A stretch of DNA of 64,000 bases, from positions 1 through 64,000 of the forward strand of contig NZ_MPVN01000001.1 in NCBI RefSeq assembly GCF_001955535.1, read 5' to 3'. This document shows, piece after piece, positions 53,157 through 62,254 of this stretch. Every line of letters starts with the position of its first letter. Position 1 is the first letter of the stretch. Both the position numbers and the translations under genes were made by a program. Below the pieces are notes generated by a model. The model ran no database searches. It was given only the letters and a program-made list of their open reading frames with translations, and had not been told where the DNA came from. The stretch comes from Paenibacillus sp. FSL H7-0326. Lineage in GTDB: Bacteria; Bacillota; Bacilli; Paenibacillales; Paenibacillaceae.

Positions 53157-54446
53157 TTACTTATACCCAATACCTTGATAATGATATCCTAATGATTTCA
53201 TCCATTGTGCATCAAGCATATTTCGGCCATCAAAAATATTAGGCTGCTTCATATGCGAGTGCAGCATCATCCAATCAATGCTTGTAAATATCGGCCATTC
53301 TGTACATATGAACACGGCATCTGCATCGTTAAAGACTTCCTCCGGTGTATGAGCAATATTAACCTTATCATATTTTGATTCAGCAGGCAGCTTGGCAATC
53401 GGATCAAACAAATGAATAGCAGCATGATGATCCATCAATTGCTGAATTAACCGCAGAGAAGGTGCTTCCCGAATGTCATCTGTATCGGGTTTAAACGCCA
53501 AGCCCAATACTGCTACCTTTTTGCCCGAAAAGTCTCCAAGCTGCGCTTTAGCTTTGTCCAGTAAATATAAATATTGTGTTTCATTTACGTTCATCACCTG
53601 TTTCAGTATCTGCAGCTCCATGCCTTCCTCTTCTGCCTTATGAACCAATGCCGCTACATCTTTTGGAAAACATGAACCACCATAGCCGATCCCTGCCTGT
53701 AAGAACCTCGCTCCAATTCTTGTATCATACCCCATTCCTTCAGCGACATCCTTGATATTAACATCCAGCTTGTCACTTAATCTCGATAGCTCATTCATAA
53801 AGGAAATTTTCGTAGCGAGGAACGCATTTGAAGCATATTTTATAAGTTCAGCAGTTCGAGGAGTTGTTTCGATGGTTACACATTTCATAGAAGAATACAG
53901 CGTTCGCAGCTGCTTCGCTGCTGCATCATTTGTCGTACCAATTACAATTCGATCGGGATTTAAGGAATCTTCTAATGCCATGCCTTCGCGTAGGAACTCA
54001 GGATTAGAAGCAACATCAAACGGATACACGTTTTGAGTCTCACGGATCCACTCCGTAACTTTTTCCTGTGTTCCAACAGGAACCGTACTCTTGTTCACAA
54101 CCAGTTTATAGCCGTTCATATGTTGACCGATATCTTGAGCAACCTGCTTCACATAAGTCAAATCCGCACTTCCATCTGCAAGGGAAGGAGTACCTACACA
54201 TATAAAAATAACATCGTTATTCTCTATAGCTTCCTTCTTGTCAGAGGTAAAGTTGATATTTCCAAGTTGATTATGCTTTTGCAGCAGCTCTGTCAGTCCA
54301 GGTTCATGGAAATATAGGATTCCTTGCTTCAATTGATTGAGTTTACGGCTGTCCGTATCCAATCCCGTCACCTTCCAGCCCATTTCCGCAAATACCAAGG
54401 CTGTCGTCGTACCAACATACCCTGTGCCAATAACAAGTATCTTCAC
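53157..54446 (-). CDS. UDP-glucose 6-dehydrogenase
   Basis: Oxidises UDP-glucose to UDP-glucuronate with NAD+, giving a building block for acidic surface glycans. Rossmann motif GTGYVGTTTALVFAEMGWKV at the N-terminus; substrate segment NPEFLREGMA; the catalytic cysteine in GYGGSCFPKD (near 258); C-terminal KVAVLGLAFKPDTDDIREAP. At 429 residues it is standard (TuaD/Ugd). It is the second gene of a pair; its ATG overlaps the stop of the nucleotidyltransferase gene. It belongs to the glycan cluster that runs to 59 kb. Confidence 0.95.
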   Translation of the reverse strand: MKILVIGTGYVGTTTALVFAEMGWKVTGLDTDSRKLNQLKQGILYFHEPGLTELLQKHNQLGNINFTSDKKEAIENNDVIFICVGTPSLADGSADLTYVKQVAQDIGQHMNGYKLVVNKSTVPVGTQEKVTEWIRETQNVYPFDVASNPEFLREGMALEDSLNPDRIVIGTTNDAAAKQLRTLYSSMKCVTIETTPRTAELIKYASNAFLATKISFMNELSRLSDKLDVNIKDVAEGMGYDTRIGARFLQAGIGYGGSCFPKDVAALVHKAEEEGMELQILKQVMNVNETQYLYLLDKAKAQLGDFSGKKVAVLGLAFKPDTDDIREAPSLRLIQQLMDHHAAIHLFDPIAKLPAESKYDKVNIAHTPEEVFNDADAVFICTEWPIFTSIDWMMLHSHMKQPNIFDGRNMLDAQWMKSLGYHYQGIGYK

Positions 54447-55432
54447 TCCACTCCTCCTCCCTCTTCTTCCGTTCCAACCAATGCAGAGCCGGATCCAATT
54501 ATCATTTTCGAAATGGGGTGAGAAAGTTTATTCAGATGAACATGGCTAAGAAGAATGCTGTCTTCAATTACACAGTCCTTAACCGTAGATCCCTCTCCGA
54601 TAGAGACATAAGGTCCAATGACAGCATTTTCAAGGATACTGCCGTGATCAATCGAAACAGGTGGATGGATTTTCGTATTTTTTAGAACAACGGAAGGATG
54701 AATATTATTTTCATATGGCATTTCTTGCAGCATTTTTCGATTGGCCCCGATCCATCGATCCATTGTTCCGACATCAATATTGGAAACCTCTGCTTTATCG
54801 AAGGACACCGGATAGTCATTTTGAATCAACCATTGAATAGCGTCCGTAATTTCATATTCACCTCTGGCCGAAGGCTTGACCATTTCAGATGCCTTAAAAA
54901 TAGAAGGAGAGAATACATACGCTCCGAGCACAGCTAGATTGGATTTAGGGTTCTTCGGTTTCTCTTCCAGCATCACGATCTTCTCACCGACGACCTCAGC
55001 AATGCCATAATCCTGGGGGTTCTCTACTTCTGCTAATAACAGTGCAGCGTCGTTACCCTGCAGCTGTACTTGCTGTTTTAATTTTGATAACGAAATGGAG
55101 ATTAGATTGTCTCCAAGCAGTAAAATGAAGGGATCCTGGCCAATGAAATCCTTTGCCTGCAGCAATGCGTTCGCAATTCCCTCCGGCTTCTGCTGGTAAA
55201 TATAAGTAATGCTGATATTCCAGTGACTTATTTTCTGTAAACTCTCTTTGATAATAGACTCCTGAGAAGGATGAATCACGATTCCGATTTCAGATATATT
55301 TTGCTCTGTTAATTTTTCGATGCACCCATGCAGTAAGGGTACATTTGCAACGGGAATTAAGGTTTTCGGATAAGATATCGTGAACGGATACAATCGCGAG
55401 CCTTTTCCTGCACATAATATTAATCCCTTCAA
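54443..55432 (-). CDS. Sugar-phosphate nucleotidyltransferase
   Basis: A 329-residue enzyme that makes a nucleotide sugar from NTP and sugar-1-phosphate. Signature LCAGKGSRLYPFTISYPKTL at the N-terminus, YQQKPEGIANALLQAKDFI, LLLGDNLI, and a C-terminal left-handed beta-helix (HPSVVLKNTKIHPPVSIDHG and following). It resembles the long RmlA/GalU-like enzymes; the sugar is not certain. If it makes UDP-glucose it would feed the coupled dehydrogenase. The TTG start follows AGAGGAGA. Confidence 0.9.
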   Translation of the reverse strand: MKGLILCAGKGSRLYPFTISYPKTLIPVANVPLLHGCIEKLTEQNISEIGIVIHPSQESIIKESLQKISHWNISITYIYQQKPEGIANALLQAKDFIGQDPFILLLGDNLISISLSKLKQQVQLQGNDAALLLAEVENPQDYGIAEVVGEKIVMLEEKPKNPKSNLAVLGAYVFSPSIFKASEMVKPSARGEYEITDAIQWLIQNDYPVSFDKAEVSNIDVGTMDRWIGANRKMLQEMPYENNIHPSVVLKNTKIHPPVSIDHGSILENAVIGPYVSIGEGSTVKDCVIEDSILLSHVHLNKLSHPISKMIIGSGSALVGTEEEGGGVE

Positions 55433-55627
55433 TATGATTTCTCTCCTCTCTATTACTTTCTCCTTATACTCTATGTAAATTCAATAGATTTGGATTGGAT
55501 GTCTATCTACTATCCGCACGAGGTAATCGCATAGAAAGTCCTTGCAAGGGGCCCATTCCATCCCTAATTTATCCGCATAAGATAGTCAAAAGAAAATTTA
55601 CAGTTATTTGAGGAGGTATTCCATACT

Positions 55628-56644
55628 TTGAAAATCGTTCAAGTATCAACAAATTCCCTGCCCGTCCCACCGGAAGATTACGGCGGTACACAGCGAGATA
55701 TTCATTACCTTACAGAAGAGTTAGTTCGAAGGGGTCATGAAGTCATTCTGTTTGCCAAAAAAGGATCGAAGTGCCATGCAACGAAAACATTCGAATATCC
55801 TACGGACGATAAAGATGAACAATTGGATTTTATAATCAAAAACATGCCATCCGATGTAGACATTATCCACGATCATTACGGAATTGTAGCCAGAGCCAAC
55901 CCCCCGATCCCCACTATTCGAAATTCTCATTCGAAGAAAGCCAAAGATATTCAGATCCCCGTATTCGTCAGCAAAAAAATACGTGACAGAAATAAAAAAG
56001 GATACTTCGTGCATAACGGGATACGTGTCAGCGACTACCCTTATAAGCAGAAGAAAAAGAGCTATCTGCTTTTTTTGGGAAGAATCATGAACGAAAAAGG
56101 CGTTCACCTCGCTGTAGAAGTTGCACAAAAAACTGGAAAAGAGCTTATTATTGCTGGAACCTTTAACAATAAACCAAAGTATGAGGAATATTTCAATGAG
56201 AGAATCAAGCCACACTTAAATGACAAAATCAGATATGTCGGGCCTGTAGGCGGCACAGAGAAGATGAAATTGTTATCCGAGGCGAGCTGTGTCCTTTTCA
56301 CATCGACATGGAATGAACCCTTTGGTCTGGTTCTTATCGAAGCTTTGGCCTGCGGCACTCCAGTACTCGGTTTTAGAAAGGCAGGAGCGGTCCCTGAGGT
56401 GCTAAGAGGCTTGCCGCAGTTATTATGTAATGATGTAAATGAAATGTCCCGTAAAGTCCGCGCTAAAAAATTCCCTGCTCCAAGAACTTGCCGTCAGTAT
56501 GTAATTAAACGTTATTCAGATAAAGTGATGGCGACCAATTTTTTAAAGCTGTACAAAAAAGTTCTAACCAATAAGGAGTATAAAATAAAGAAGAACTCAA
56601 CATGGAATACGAGAAGAAACAGTCTGGATAAAGGAGTTGAGTAA
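55628..56644 (+). CDS. Family 4 glycosyltransferase
   Basis: A 338-residue GT-B enzyme of the GT4 type, cytoplasmic face of the membrane. N-terminus MKIVQVSTNSLPVPPEDYGG TQRD; the donor-binding domain has YLLFLGRIMNEKGVHLAVE and the E-x7-E motif in EPFGLVLIEALACGTPVLGF. The acceptor is unknown. The TTG start lies nine bases after GAGGAGGT. It forms an operon with the GT2-like gene six bases downstream and is divergent from ugd's partner gene. Confidence 0.9.
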   Translation: MKIVQVSTNSLPVPPEDYGGTQRDIHYLTEELVRRGHEVILFAKKGSKCHATKTFEYPTDDKDEQLDFIIKNMPSDVDIIHDHYGIVARANPPIPTIRNSHSKKAKDIQIPVFVSKKIRDRNKKGYFVHNGIRVSDYPYKQKKKSYLLFLGRIMNEKGVHLAVEVAQKTGKELIIAGTFNNKPKYEEYFNERIKPHLNDKIRYVGPVGGTEKMKLLSEASCVLFTSTWNEPFGLVLIEALACGTPVLGFRKAGAVPEVLRGLPQLLCNDVNEMSRKVRAKKFPAPRTCRQYVIKRYSDKVMATNFLKLYKKVLTNKEYKIKKNSTWNTRRNSLDKGVE

Positions 56645-56650
56645 CTAAAT

Positions 56651-57403
56651 ATGGCTTCCATCATTGCGTGTACGATGAGACCTGAGTGTATGGACAACAT
56701 TTTCTCGAATTATAAACGGCAGGAATGGCCGAACAAGGAAATGATTATTATCTTAAATAACAACAAAATGAACCTCAAGGAATGGAGAAAGAAAGCCAAA
56801 AAATACGAAAATGTGAGAGTATACAAACTCCCGGAAGAATACACATTGGGTAAATGCCTTAACTGGGCTATTGCACGGGCCAAGGGTACATTTATAGCCA
56901 AATTCGATGATGACGACTATTATGGCGCCCACTATATGAAAGAATCACTGCTTGCCCTGAAGGCCAAAAAAGCGCCGATCGTTGGGAAGCATTCCACTTA
57001 TTTATATTTTGAAGAGAAAAAAGCGCTCATGGTATATCGTCCAGGGAAAGAAAATGTAGAAGGGTCAAGAATTAAAGGCGGGACCTTATTCTTTCGTAAA
57101 AAGATCTGGAAAGAGATTAAATTTCCAGAGAATACGATCGGGGGTTCTGATGCCAAATGGTTAAAGGCATGCTACGAAGCAGGGTACAGAGTTTACTGCG
57201 TTTCCAAAGAAAATTATGTTTGTATCCGCAGAAAGGATATCCAAACCCACACCCAAAAGAAAGTGACCGAAGATTATATGAAACAATGTGAACTGATTGC
57301 CTATACCGAAGATTTCATACAGCCTACAACCGTTTATTTCTCGGATGACGGCTCCAGGCTTAAGACGAACAGTATGAAACCCAGACCTAGATTAATGAGG
57401 TAA
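56651..57403 (+). CDS. Family 2-like (GT-A) glycosyltransferase
   Basis: A 250-residue GT-A enzyme. ASIIACTMRPECMDNIFSNY opens the nucleotide-binding fold; the metal-binding DxD region is IAKFDDDDYYGAHYM; the acceptor segment includes NTIGGSDAKWLKACYEAGYR. It lacks membrane helices. Same operon as the GT4 gene. The nearest good ribosome binding site (AAAGGAG) is 15 bases before the ATG, longer than usual, so translation may depend on the upstream gene. Confidence 0.88.
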   Translation: MASIIACTMRPECMDNIFSNYKRQEWPNKEMIIILNNNKMNLKEWRKKAKKYENVRVYKLPEEYTLGKCLNWAIARAKGTFIAKFDDDDYYGAHYMKESLLALKAKKAPIVGKHSTYLYFEEKKALMVYRPGKENVEGSRIKGGTLFFRKKIWKEIKFPENTIGGSDAKWLKACYEAGYRVYCVSKENYVCIRRKDIQTHTQKKVTEDYMKQCELIAYTEDFIQPTTVYFSDDGSRLKTNSMKPRPRLMR

Positions 57404-57495
57404 TCGAATCAATTATGCGCGTGTCAGGCTGCATATCATTCATGAATTGATAAGCAGCCTCGATACATAAGGAGTCTTTGAAGGATATGCATTTG

Positions 57496-57996
57496 TTATC
57501 GATGCTTACGAACACTTTCATATTCAATATATTTCTTCAACCAGCCAATGTCCTGACTCTTATATCGTTTTAACAGTTTGTATTTCTGATTTAATACTTC
57601 TTTATCGAGTTTTTGGTCAGAACGCTTGAAAATATATAGCTTCTCCTGTGCAATGTCTTTTACAATTTCATGCAGAGCTTGATGCTGTGTGTGGCCGTAT
57701 TCCCCCTTTTTGTTATGCGTAACTATCCTATTGATTTGGGGATTGGCCTTAATTACTTTTTCGATGTCTTTCTTTAGTGCTTTGCGGTCAAAATCGCCTC
57801 CCCATTTATCCCTGTAGTTCCACATTTCAAATTCAGCTCCGATATCTTTCATCACTTGTTTGAACTCCCGGGAGCGGACTTGATGTTGACCGTTTGTTAC
57901 ACATATCACTTTCCAGCCTTTTTCCGCGAGCAGAGCAGCCCCTCCGAATATGATCTCATCATCCGGATGGGCGACAATCATAAGCTTATCTATCAT
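57496..57996 (-). CDS. PIG-L-family deacetylase
   Basis: A zinc-dependent N-acetylglucosaminyl deacetylase-type protein of 166 residues. The metal motif AHPDDEIIFGG is at residues 9-19 and the third ligand lies in GEYGHTQHQALHEI. It is shorter than typical members (about 220), but the core is complete. It is encoded with a GT4 gene 17 bases upstream on the same strand and probably trims an amino sugar made by that cluster. Confidence 0.88.
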   Translation of the reverse strand: MIDKLMIVAHPDDEIIFGGAALLAEKGWKVICVTNGQHQVRSREFKQVMKDIGAEFEMWNYRDKWGGDFDRKALKKDIEKVIKANPQINRIVTHNKKGEYGHTQHQALHEIVKDIAQEKLYIFKRSDQKLDKEVLNQKYKLLKRYKSQDIGWLKKYIEYESVRKHR

Positions 57997-58013
57997 TTCT
58001 CTCCCTCCAGTGA

Positions 58014-59090
58014 TTACAATACAGAGTTATACAAAGTCATCAGTTTATCGACAATAGCTGATATATTAAACTTGGCAATCACAAACTCACGTCCTGCTTC
58101 TCCCAATTGGGCAGATGATTTACTTGAGTGTAGCGCACTTCCAATTAGAAGCTCGATTCTCCTGCTGTGCACGGTTTGTTTAGCTTTGTGATCTCCGAAA
58201 TAATATTTCCAAGCTTCTTTGAAGTTTTCTGGTTTTAAAATTCCAAAGATTCCCTTGCTGCCAATAGCGATGACCGGGCGCTTGCATGACATGGCTTCAA
58301 GGGCTACGCGGCCCGTACCGATAACGACGTCACTTATAGAAAATAAGGAGACTGTATCAAGACGTTCTCCGAGAACATGGATTCGCTGACTATGCTTTCT
58401 TGCTGCCTGTTTCCTGACTTCACTCAGATCCGGACCTCCGCCAACGACAACAACATGTACATCATCCCTTGTATCCATGTATCGCTGCGCCGCGCGAAGA
58501 AACAATTTACAGATAACCCCTTTCTCGTCTTCCAATCGGCTCACATATAAGAGCACTTTTGATTTCTGAGGAATATTTAGTTTATTGAGCAGCTTCTTGT
58601 TTTTTTGGTACGTGAATTGGGTGGTATTTATCCCGTTCGGTATAACGATGGAGGATATGTTTTTCTCTTCCAGCCACTTTTTCACAGGCAGACTGACACT
58701 AATCACAGCGCTGCGCTCATCACATCTCTTCATTATGCTAAGAATCAAAGAACGTGGATAATAGGTTCCATGAATAGTGAAGACAAAGGGGATATTTAAC
58801 TTCTTGCTGAGACGGCTGCCAAGTACGCCTGTCGTTTCATGGTGAGCATTGATGATATTAATCTTATGTTTCCTGATCCAGCTCTCGAATCTCGATTGGT
58901 TTCTCATATTGGTATACGTAGGACAGCCGATCGATTGGAATTTAGATAGTAAACTTCCCTTTTTGCCTGCGACAAAGACGGTAAGATTTCGCTTTAACAT
59001 TTCTTCAACGACAGAAGAGACATAGGTCTCAGTTCCACCTATCTCAAATTTATCAATAATCATAAGCAAACGAATAGATTGCTTTTCCAT
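58014..59090 (-). CDS. Family 4 glycosyltransferase
   Basis: A GT-B enzyme of about 358 residues. N-terminus SIRLLMIIDKFEIGGTETYV; donor-side motifs LLYVSRLEDEKGVICKLFL, HVVVVGGGPDLSEVRKQAA and GRVALEAMSCKRPVIAIG. It is not BshA-like at its N-terminus, so a glycan role is preferred over bacillithiol synthesis even though a PIG-L gene follows. The ATG at 59090 is preceded by GGGGAGGGGG. Upstream gene of the pair with the PIG-L deacetylase. Confidence 0.88.
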   Translation of the reverse strand: MEKQSIRLLMIIDKFEIGGTETYVSSVVEEMLKRNLTVFVAGKKGSLLSKFQSIGCPTYTNMRNQSRFESWIRKHKINIINAHHETTGVLGSRLSKKLNIPFVFTIHGTYYPRSLILSIMKRCDERSAVISVSLPVKKWLEEKNISSIVIPNGINTTQFTYQKNKKLLNKLNIPQKSKVLLYVSRLEDEKGVICKLFLRAAQRYMDTRDDVHVVVVGGGPDLSEVRKQAARKHSQRIHVLGERLDTVSLFSISDVVIGTGRVALEAMSCKRPVIAIGSKGIFGILKPENFKEAWKYYFGDHKAKQTVHSRRIELLIGSALHSSKSSAQLGEAGREFVIAKFNISAIVDKLMTLYNSVL

Positions 59091-59178
59091 ACTCCCCCCC
59101 CTCCCCACTCCATGTAAGAATCTCAAACTCTATCCTACATACTATGGAGTAAATAGATTATAGGTCACGGAAAATCGT

Positions 59179-59364
59179 CTAATTATGTATACTATTCATT
59201 TTTTTCACATCAATAAAAGTACCCTCATCTTCTGAAGGCTCCTTGTTGAAATCGAAATCGTCATCATTATAGTGGTCATGTTTTATGCGTTTTTTTCCCT
59301 CATTTACATCTCCGATAATTTGCTGTGCAGTTCTGTGAAGGTCTAGTAAATGTGTACAATTCAA
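59179..59364 (-). CDS. Possible small acidic protein
   Basis: A 61-codon frame from a TTG, with no clear ribosome binding site. The product is hydrophilic and acidic (HYNDDDFDFNKEPSEDEG). It lies in the 59127-59445 gap between the GT4 gene and the YjcZ-like gene, which otherwise holds only promoter DNA. It could be a spore-type small protein, as its neighbours on the right are, or chance. Uncertain. Confidence 0.3.
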   Translation of the reverse strand: MNCTHLLDLHRTAQQIIGDVNEGKKRIKHDHYNDDDFDFNKEPSEDEGTFIDVKKMNSIHN

Positions 59365-59445
59365 TAAAAAGTAGATGATAGTTTAATCATATCGATAGAA
59401 CGATGCATAAATTGAAAATATGATACAGGATGGGAGGTGCAAGTG

Positions 59446-59562
59446 ATGAGTAATTCTGTTCAAGGAACTTCCTATGATAATGGTTCTTCCAAAACCCTCG
59501 GTGTCATTCTCGTATTGTTTATATTGCTTGTAATTATTGTTAAAGCTTTTAAATGGTCTTAA
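59446..59562 (+). CDS. YjcZ-like small spore membrane protein
   Basis: A 38-residue protein: a polar, Ser/Asn-rich head (SNSVQGTSYDNGSSKTLG) followed by one hydrophobic helix (VILVLFILLVIIVKAFKW). This is the plan of the YjcZ/small sporulation-protein family, which accumulates in forespore or coat membranes. GGGAGGTG precedes the ATG by a good distance. It is too short for routine gene finders. With the 44-residue gene 50 bases downstream it may form a sporulation unit. Confidence 0.75.
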   Translation: MSNSVQGTSYDNGSSKTLGVILVLFILLVIIVKAFKWS

Positions 59563-59611
59563 TTTGAAAATCATAATGTGACTCCTTCTGTCAAAGTGGG
59601 AGGTGAAAAAT

Positions 59612-59746
59612 ATGAACGAAATGGTTAAAGAGTTTCTTAAAAGAAAAAAAATAAAAGTTGTCGTTTTGAAACCAGGTGAAAAAGCACTTGTCGTATGTAA
59701 ACATCGTCGTCACCACAAAGATCATAACAAGCATAAAAGATCTTAA
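59612..59746 (+). CDS. Small basic, histidine-rich protein
   Basis: A 44-residue protein with a lysine-rich head (NEMVKEFLKRKKIKVVVLKP) and a tail CKHRRHHKDHNKHKRS that could bind metal or nucleic acid. GGGAGGTG precedes the ATG, in the same style as the YjcZ-like gene before it. No family recognised. Its good ribosome binding site and its place after a spore-type gene argue that it is real. Confidence 0.6.
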   Translation: MNEMVKEFLKRKKIKVVVLKPGEKALVVCKHRRHHKDHNKHKRS

Positions 59747-59811
59747 TCTTGATTAGGTTGACTATTCTTTAATCGAGGCTGGATAGCTTCAGATTTATGA
59801 AATAACACAAT

Positions 59812-59849
59812 AAAGCACTAACCTCACGATTTAATGAGGTTAGTGCTTT
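59812..59849. terminator. Bidirectional terminator
   Basis: A perfect 15-bp stem AAAGCACTAACCTCA with its complement around eight bases. It has T-rich DNA on both sides and ends the small plus-strand genes and the convergent polyamine operon. Confidence 0.85.
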
Positions 59850-59886
59850 TAGTTTAGTTGATGATTAATTTAAATATATAAGTGAT

Positions 59887-61014
59887 TTAAGCAAGTCTCG
59901 TCTTGAAATCCTGGTATCCGAATTCGCGAACGACCTCACAATTACCGTCTTTACGTTTCACCGCAATAGCCGGCAATGGCATACCGTTAAACGTATTTGT
60001 CTTCACCATGGAATAGATCGCCATATCTCCGAATACCAGTCGATCTCCGCCCTTCAGCGGCTGATCAAAAGAGTAATCACCGATGACATCACCAGACAAG
60101 CAGGTTTGCCCGCCAAGTCGATAGGTATATGGCTTCTCTCCCGGTTCACCGGAACCAAATAGAGGCGGACGGTAAGGCATTTCGAGTACATCCGGCATAT
60201 GACAAGTTGCCGATGTATCAAGAATGGCAATATCCATCCCATTCTTGTGAAGATCCAGCACAGAAGTCACCAAGTAGCCTGCGTTGAGGGCTACAGCTTC
60301 TCCCGGCTCCAGAATTACCTTAAGACCATACTTCTCCTGCATTCTTTTAATGCATGCTTCAAGTCTTGGAATATCATAATCTTCTCTCGTAATATGATGT
60401 CCACCGCCAAAATTGATCCATTTCATCTGTGGCAGCCACTGTCCAAACTTCTCTTCCACTGCATTCAGCGTCGTCTCTAAATCATCAGAGTTCTGCTGGC
60501 ATAGCGTATGGAAGTGCAGACCCGAAACGCCTTCAAGCAGCTCTGCACGGAAGTCCTCGTGCTTCGCACCGAATCTCGAGCCTGGAGAACATGGATCATA
60601 GATTTCATGACCTTCCTGTGTGGAGCATTCCGGATTAATACGAAGTCCAACTTGTCTGCCGGCCTTGAGCGCTCTATCCTTGAATTTCTCCAGCTGTGAG
60701 AAGGAGTTAAAAATAATATGATCGCAGATCGAAATAATCTCATCAATCTCATCTTCACGGTAGGCTGGGGCAAATACATGGTTCTGTTTGCCCATTTCCT
60801 CATAGCCTAAACGTGCTTCAAACAAACCGCTCGCTGTAGCACCGCACAAATATTTTCCGATCAGGGGATACATTGCAGTCATGGAAAATGCTTTTTGTGC
60901 AAGTATAATTTCAGCTCCTGTACGCTGCATCACACCATTCAGGATCTTCAGATTGTTCTCGATGAGCTCCTCATCGACTACAAAACAGGGTGTAGGCAGT
61001 TCCTCGAACTTCAT
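59887..61014 (-). CDS. nspC: Carboxy(nor)spermidine decarboxylase
   Basis: A fold-III PLP decarboxylase of 375 residues that turns carboxynorspermidine or carboxyspermidine into norspermidine or spermidine. The PLP lysine is Lys41 (ILAQKAFSM); HTLCQQNSDDLETTLNAVEE and NFGGGHHITREDYD form the cofactor phosphate region; GEAVALNAGYLVTSVLDL and AILDTSATCHMPDVLEM are typical of NspC. It starts one base after the stop codon of the dehydrogenase gene, so the two are coupled. Full length. Confidence 0.95.
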   Translation of the reverse strand: MKFEELPTPCFVVDEELIENNLKILNGVMQRTGAEIILAQKAFSMTAMYPLIGKYLCGATASGLFEARLGYEEMGKQNHVFAPAYREDEIDEIISICDHIIFNSFSQLEKFKDRALKAGRQVGLRINPECSTQEGHEIYDPCSPGSRFGAKHEDFRAELLEGVSGLHFHTLCQQNSDDLETTLNAVEEKFGQWLPQMKWINFGGGHHITREDYDIPRLEACIKRMQEKYGLKVILEPGEAVALNAGYLVTSVLDLHKNGMDIAILDTSATCHMPDVLEMPYRPPLFGSGEPGEKPYTYRLGGQTCLSGDVIGDYSFDQPLKGGDRLVFGDMAIYSMVKTNTFNGMPLPAIAVKRKDGNCEVVREFGYQDFKTRLA

Positions 61015-61015
61015 C

Positions 61016-62254
61016 TTAGCGAACAGACTCCGATTTCTTTGCTTCCTCCGGCAATTGATCTACAAGCACCGGATTGAAATCTTCTACCCACGGAAGTCCC
61101 CATTTGTTCAACTCTTCCATGAATGGATCTGGATTGAATTCCTCTACATTGTATACGCCTGGTTTGTTCCATTTACCAGTCATCACCATCGCTGCTCCGA
61201 TCATCGCAGGAACACCCGTAGTGTAAGAAATCGCCTGGGAGCCTACTTCTTTGTAGCATTCTTGGTGATCACAGATGTTATAGACATAGTAAGTCTTGTC
61301 TTGGCCATCTTTTTTCCCTTTGAAGATACAGCCAATGTTTGTTTTACCTACTGTACGTGGTCCAAGAGAAGCTGGGTCTGGCAGTACCGCCTTCAGGAAT
61401 TGCAATGGAATGATTTGCTTGCCTTCGAATTCGATCGGCTCGATGGAAGTCATACCCACATTCTCAAGTGCCTTCAGATGTGTAAGGTAGCTTTGTCCAA
61501 ATGTCATGAAGAAACGAATACGCTTCAGGCCAGGAATGTTCTTCGCAAGGGACTCAAGCTCTTCATGGTACAAAAGGTACATATCCTTCTCACCCACTTC
61601 AGCAAAGTCGTATACACGTTTGATTTCCATAGGTTTTGTTTCAATCCACTCGCCATTTTCCCAGTATCTTCCGTTAGCCGAAACTTCACGAATGTTGATC
61701 TCAGGGTTGAAGTTTGTTGCGAACGGATAACCGTGGTCACCGCCGTTACAATCCAGAATGTCGATATATTCAATTTCATCAAAGTAATGCTTAAGTGCAT
61801 AAGCGGAGAATACTCCCGTTACACCTGGGTCAAAGCCGCTTCCGAGAAGTGCAGTAATCCCTGCTTGCTCGAAGCGCTCTTTGTAATCCCATTGCCATTT
61901 GTATTCAAATTTCGCTGTATCTTCCGGCTCGTAGTTCGCCGTATCCATGTAATGTGTCTTCGTTGCAAGACAAGCATCCATAATTGTCAGGTCTTGATAT
62001 GGCAAAGCCAGGTTCATTACGATATCCGGTTTAACTTCGTTTATTAGAGCAATGAGTTCATCTACGTTGTTCGCATCGACTTGAGCTGTCGTAATTTTCG
62101 TTTTTCCGCCATCCAATTTTGCTTTCAGCTCATCACATTTCGATTTGGTACGGCTCGCAATACAAATTTCTTCGAATACTTCACTGTTCTGAACACATTT
62201 GTGTGCTGCTACGGATGCTACGCCGCCGGCGCCAATAATAAGTGCTTTTCCCAT
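61016..62254 (-). CDS. Carboxy(nor)spermidine dehydrogenase (saccharopine-dehydrogenase family)
   Basis: A cytoplasmic NAD(P)H enzyme of about 412 residues that condenses aspartate semialdehyde with a diamine (putrescine or 1,3-diaminopropane) and reduces the imine. Rossmann motif MGKALIIGAGGVASVAAHKC; ALPYQDLTIMDACLATKTHY; ALLGSGFDPGVTGVFSAYAL; SYTTGVPAMIGAAMVMTGKW. The pairing with nspC defines the aspartate-semialdehyde route to spermidine, distinct from the SpeD/SpeE route. ATG 62254 has GGAG at eight bases; earlier ATGs touch or precede it. A terminator hairpin about 130 bases upstream lies in its presumed leader. Confidence 0.93.
   Translation of the reverse strand: MGKALIIGAGGVASVAAHKCVQNSEVFEEICIASRTKSKCDELKAKLDGGKTKITTAQVDANNVDELIALINEVKPDIVMNLALPYQDLTIMDACLATKTHYMDTANYEPEDTAKFEYKWQWDYKERFEQAGITALLGSGFDPGVTGVFSAYALKHYFDEIEYIDILDCNGGDHGYPFATNFNPEINIREVSANGRYWENGEWIETKPMEIKRVYDFAEVGEKDMYLLYHEELESLAKNIPGLKRIRFFMTFGQSYLTHLKALENVGMTSIEPIEFEGKQIIPLQFLKAVLPDPASLGPRTVGKTNIGCIFKGKKDGQDKTYYVYNICDHQECYKEVGSQAISYTTGVPAMIGAAMVMTGKWNKPGVYNVEEFNPDPFMEELNKWGLPWVEDFNPVLVDQLPEEAKKSESVR

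Noticed and set aside
57496..59090. bshB-bshA pair for bacillithiol synthesis
   Set aside because: PIG-L plus GT4 fits the recipe, but the GT4 does not open like BshA and the pair lies inside a glycan cluster. Not excluded, only less likely.
60881..62047. A 388-codon open frame on the plus strand
   Set aside because: It lies entirely antisense to nspC and the dehydrogenase gene, both firmly identified. The product has no family resemblance and is rich in residues typical of antisense frames (Cys, Phe, His).
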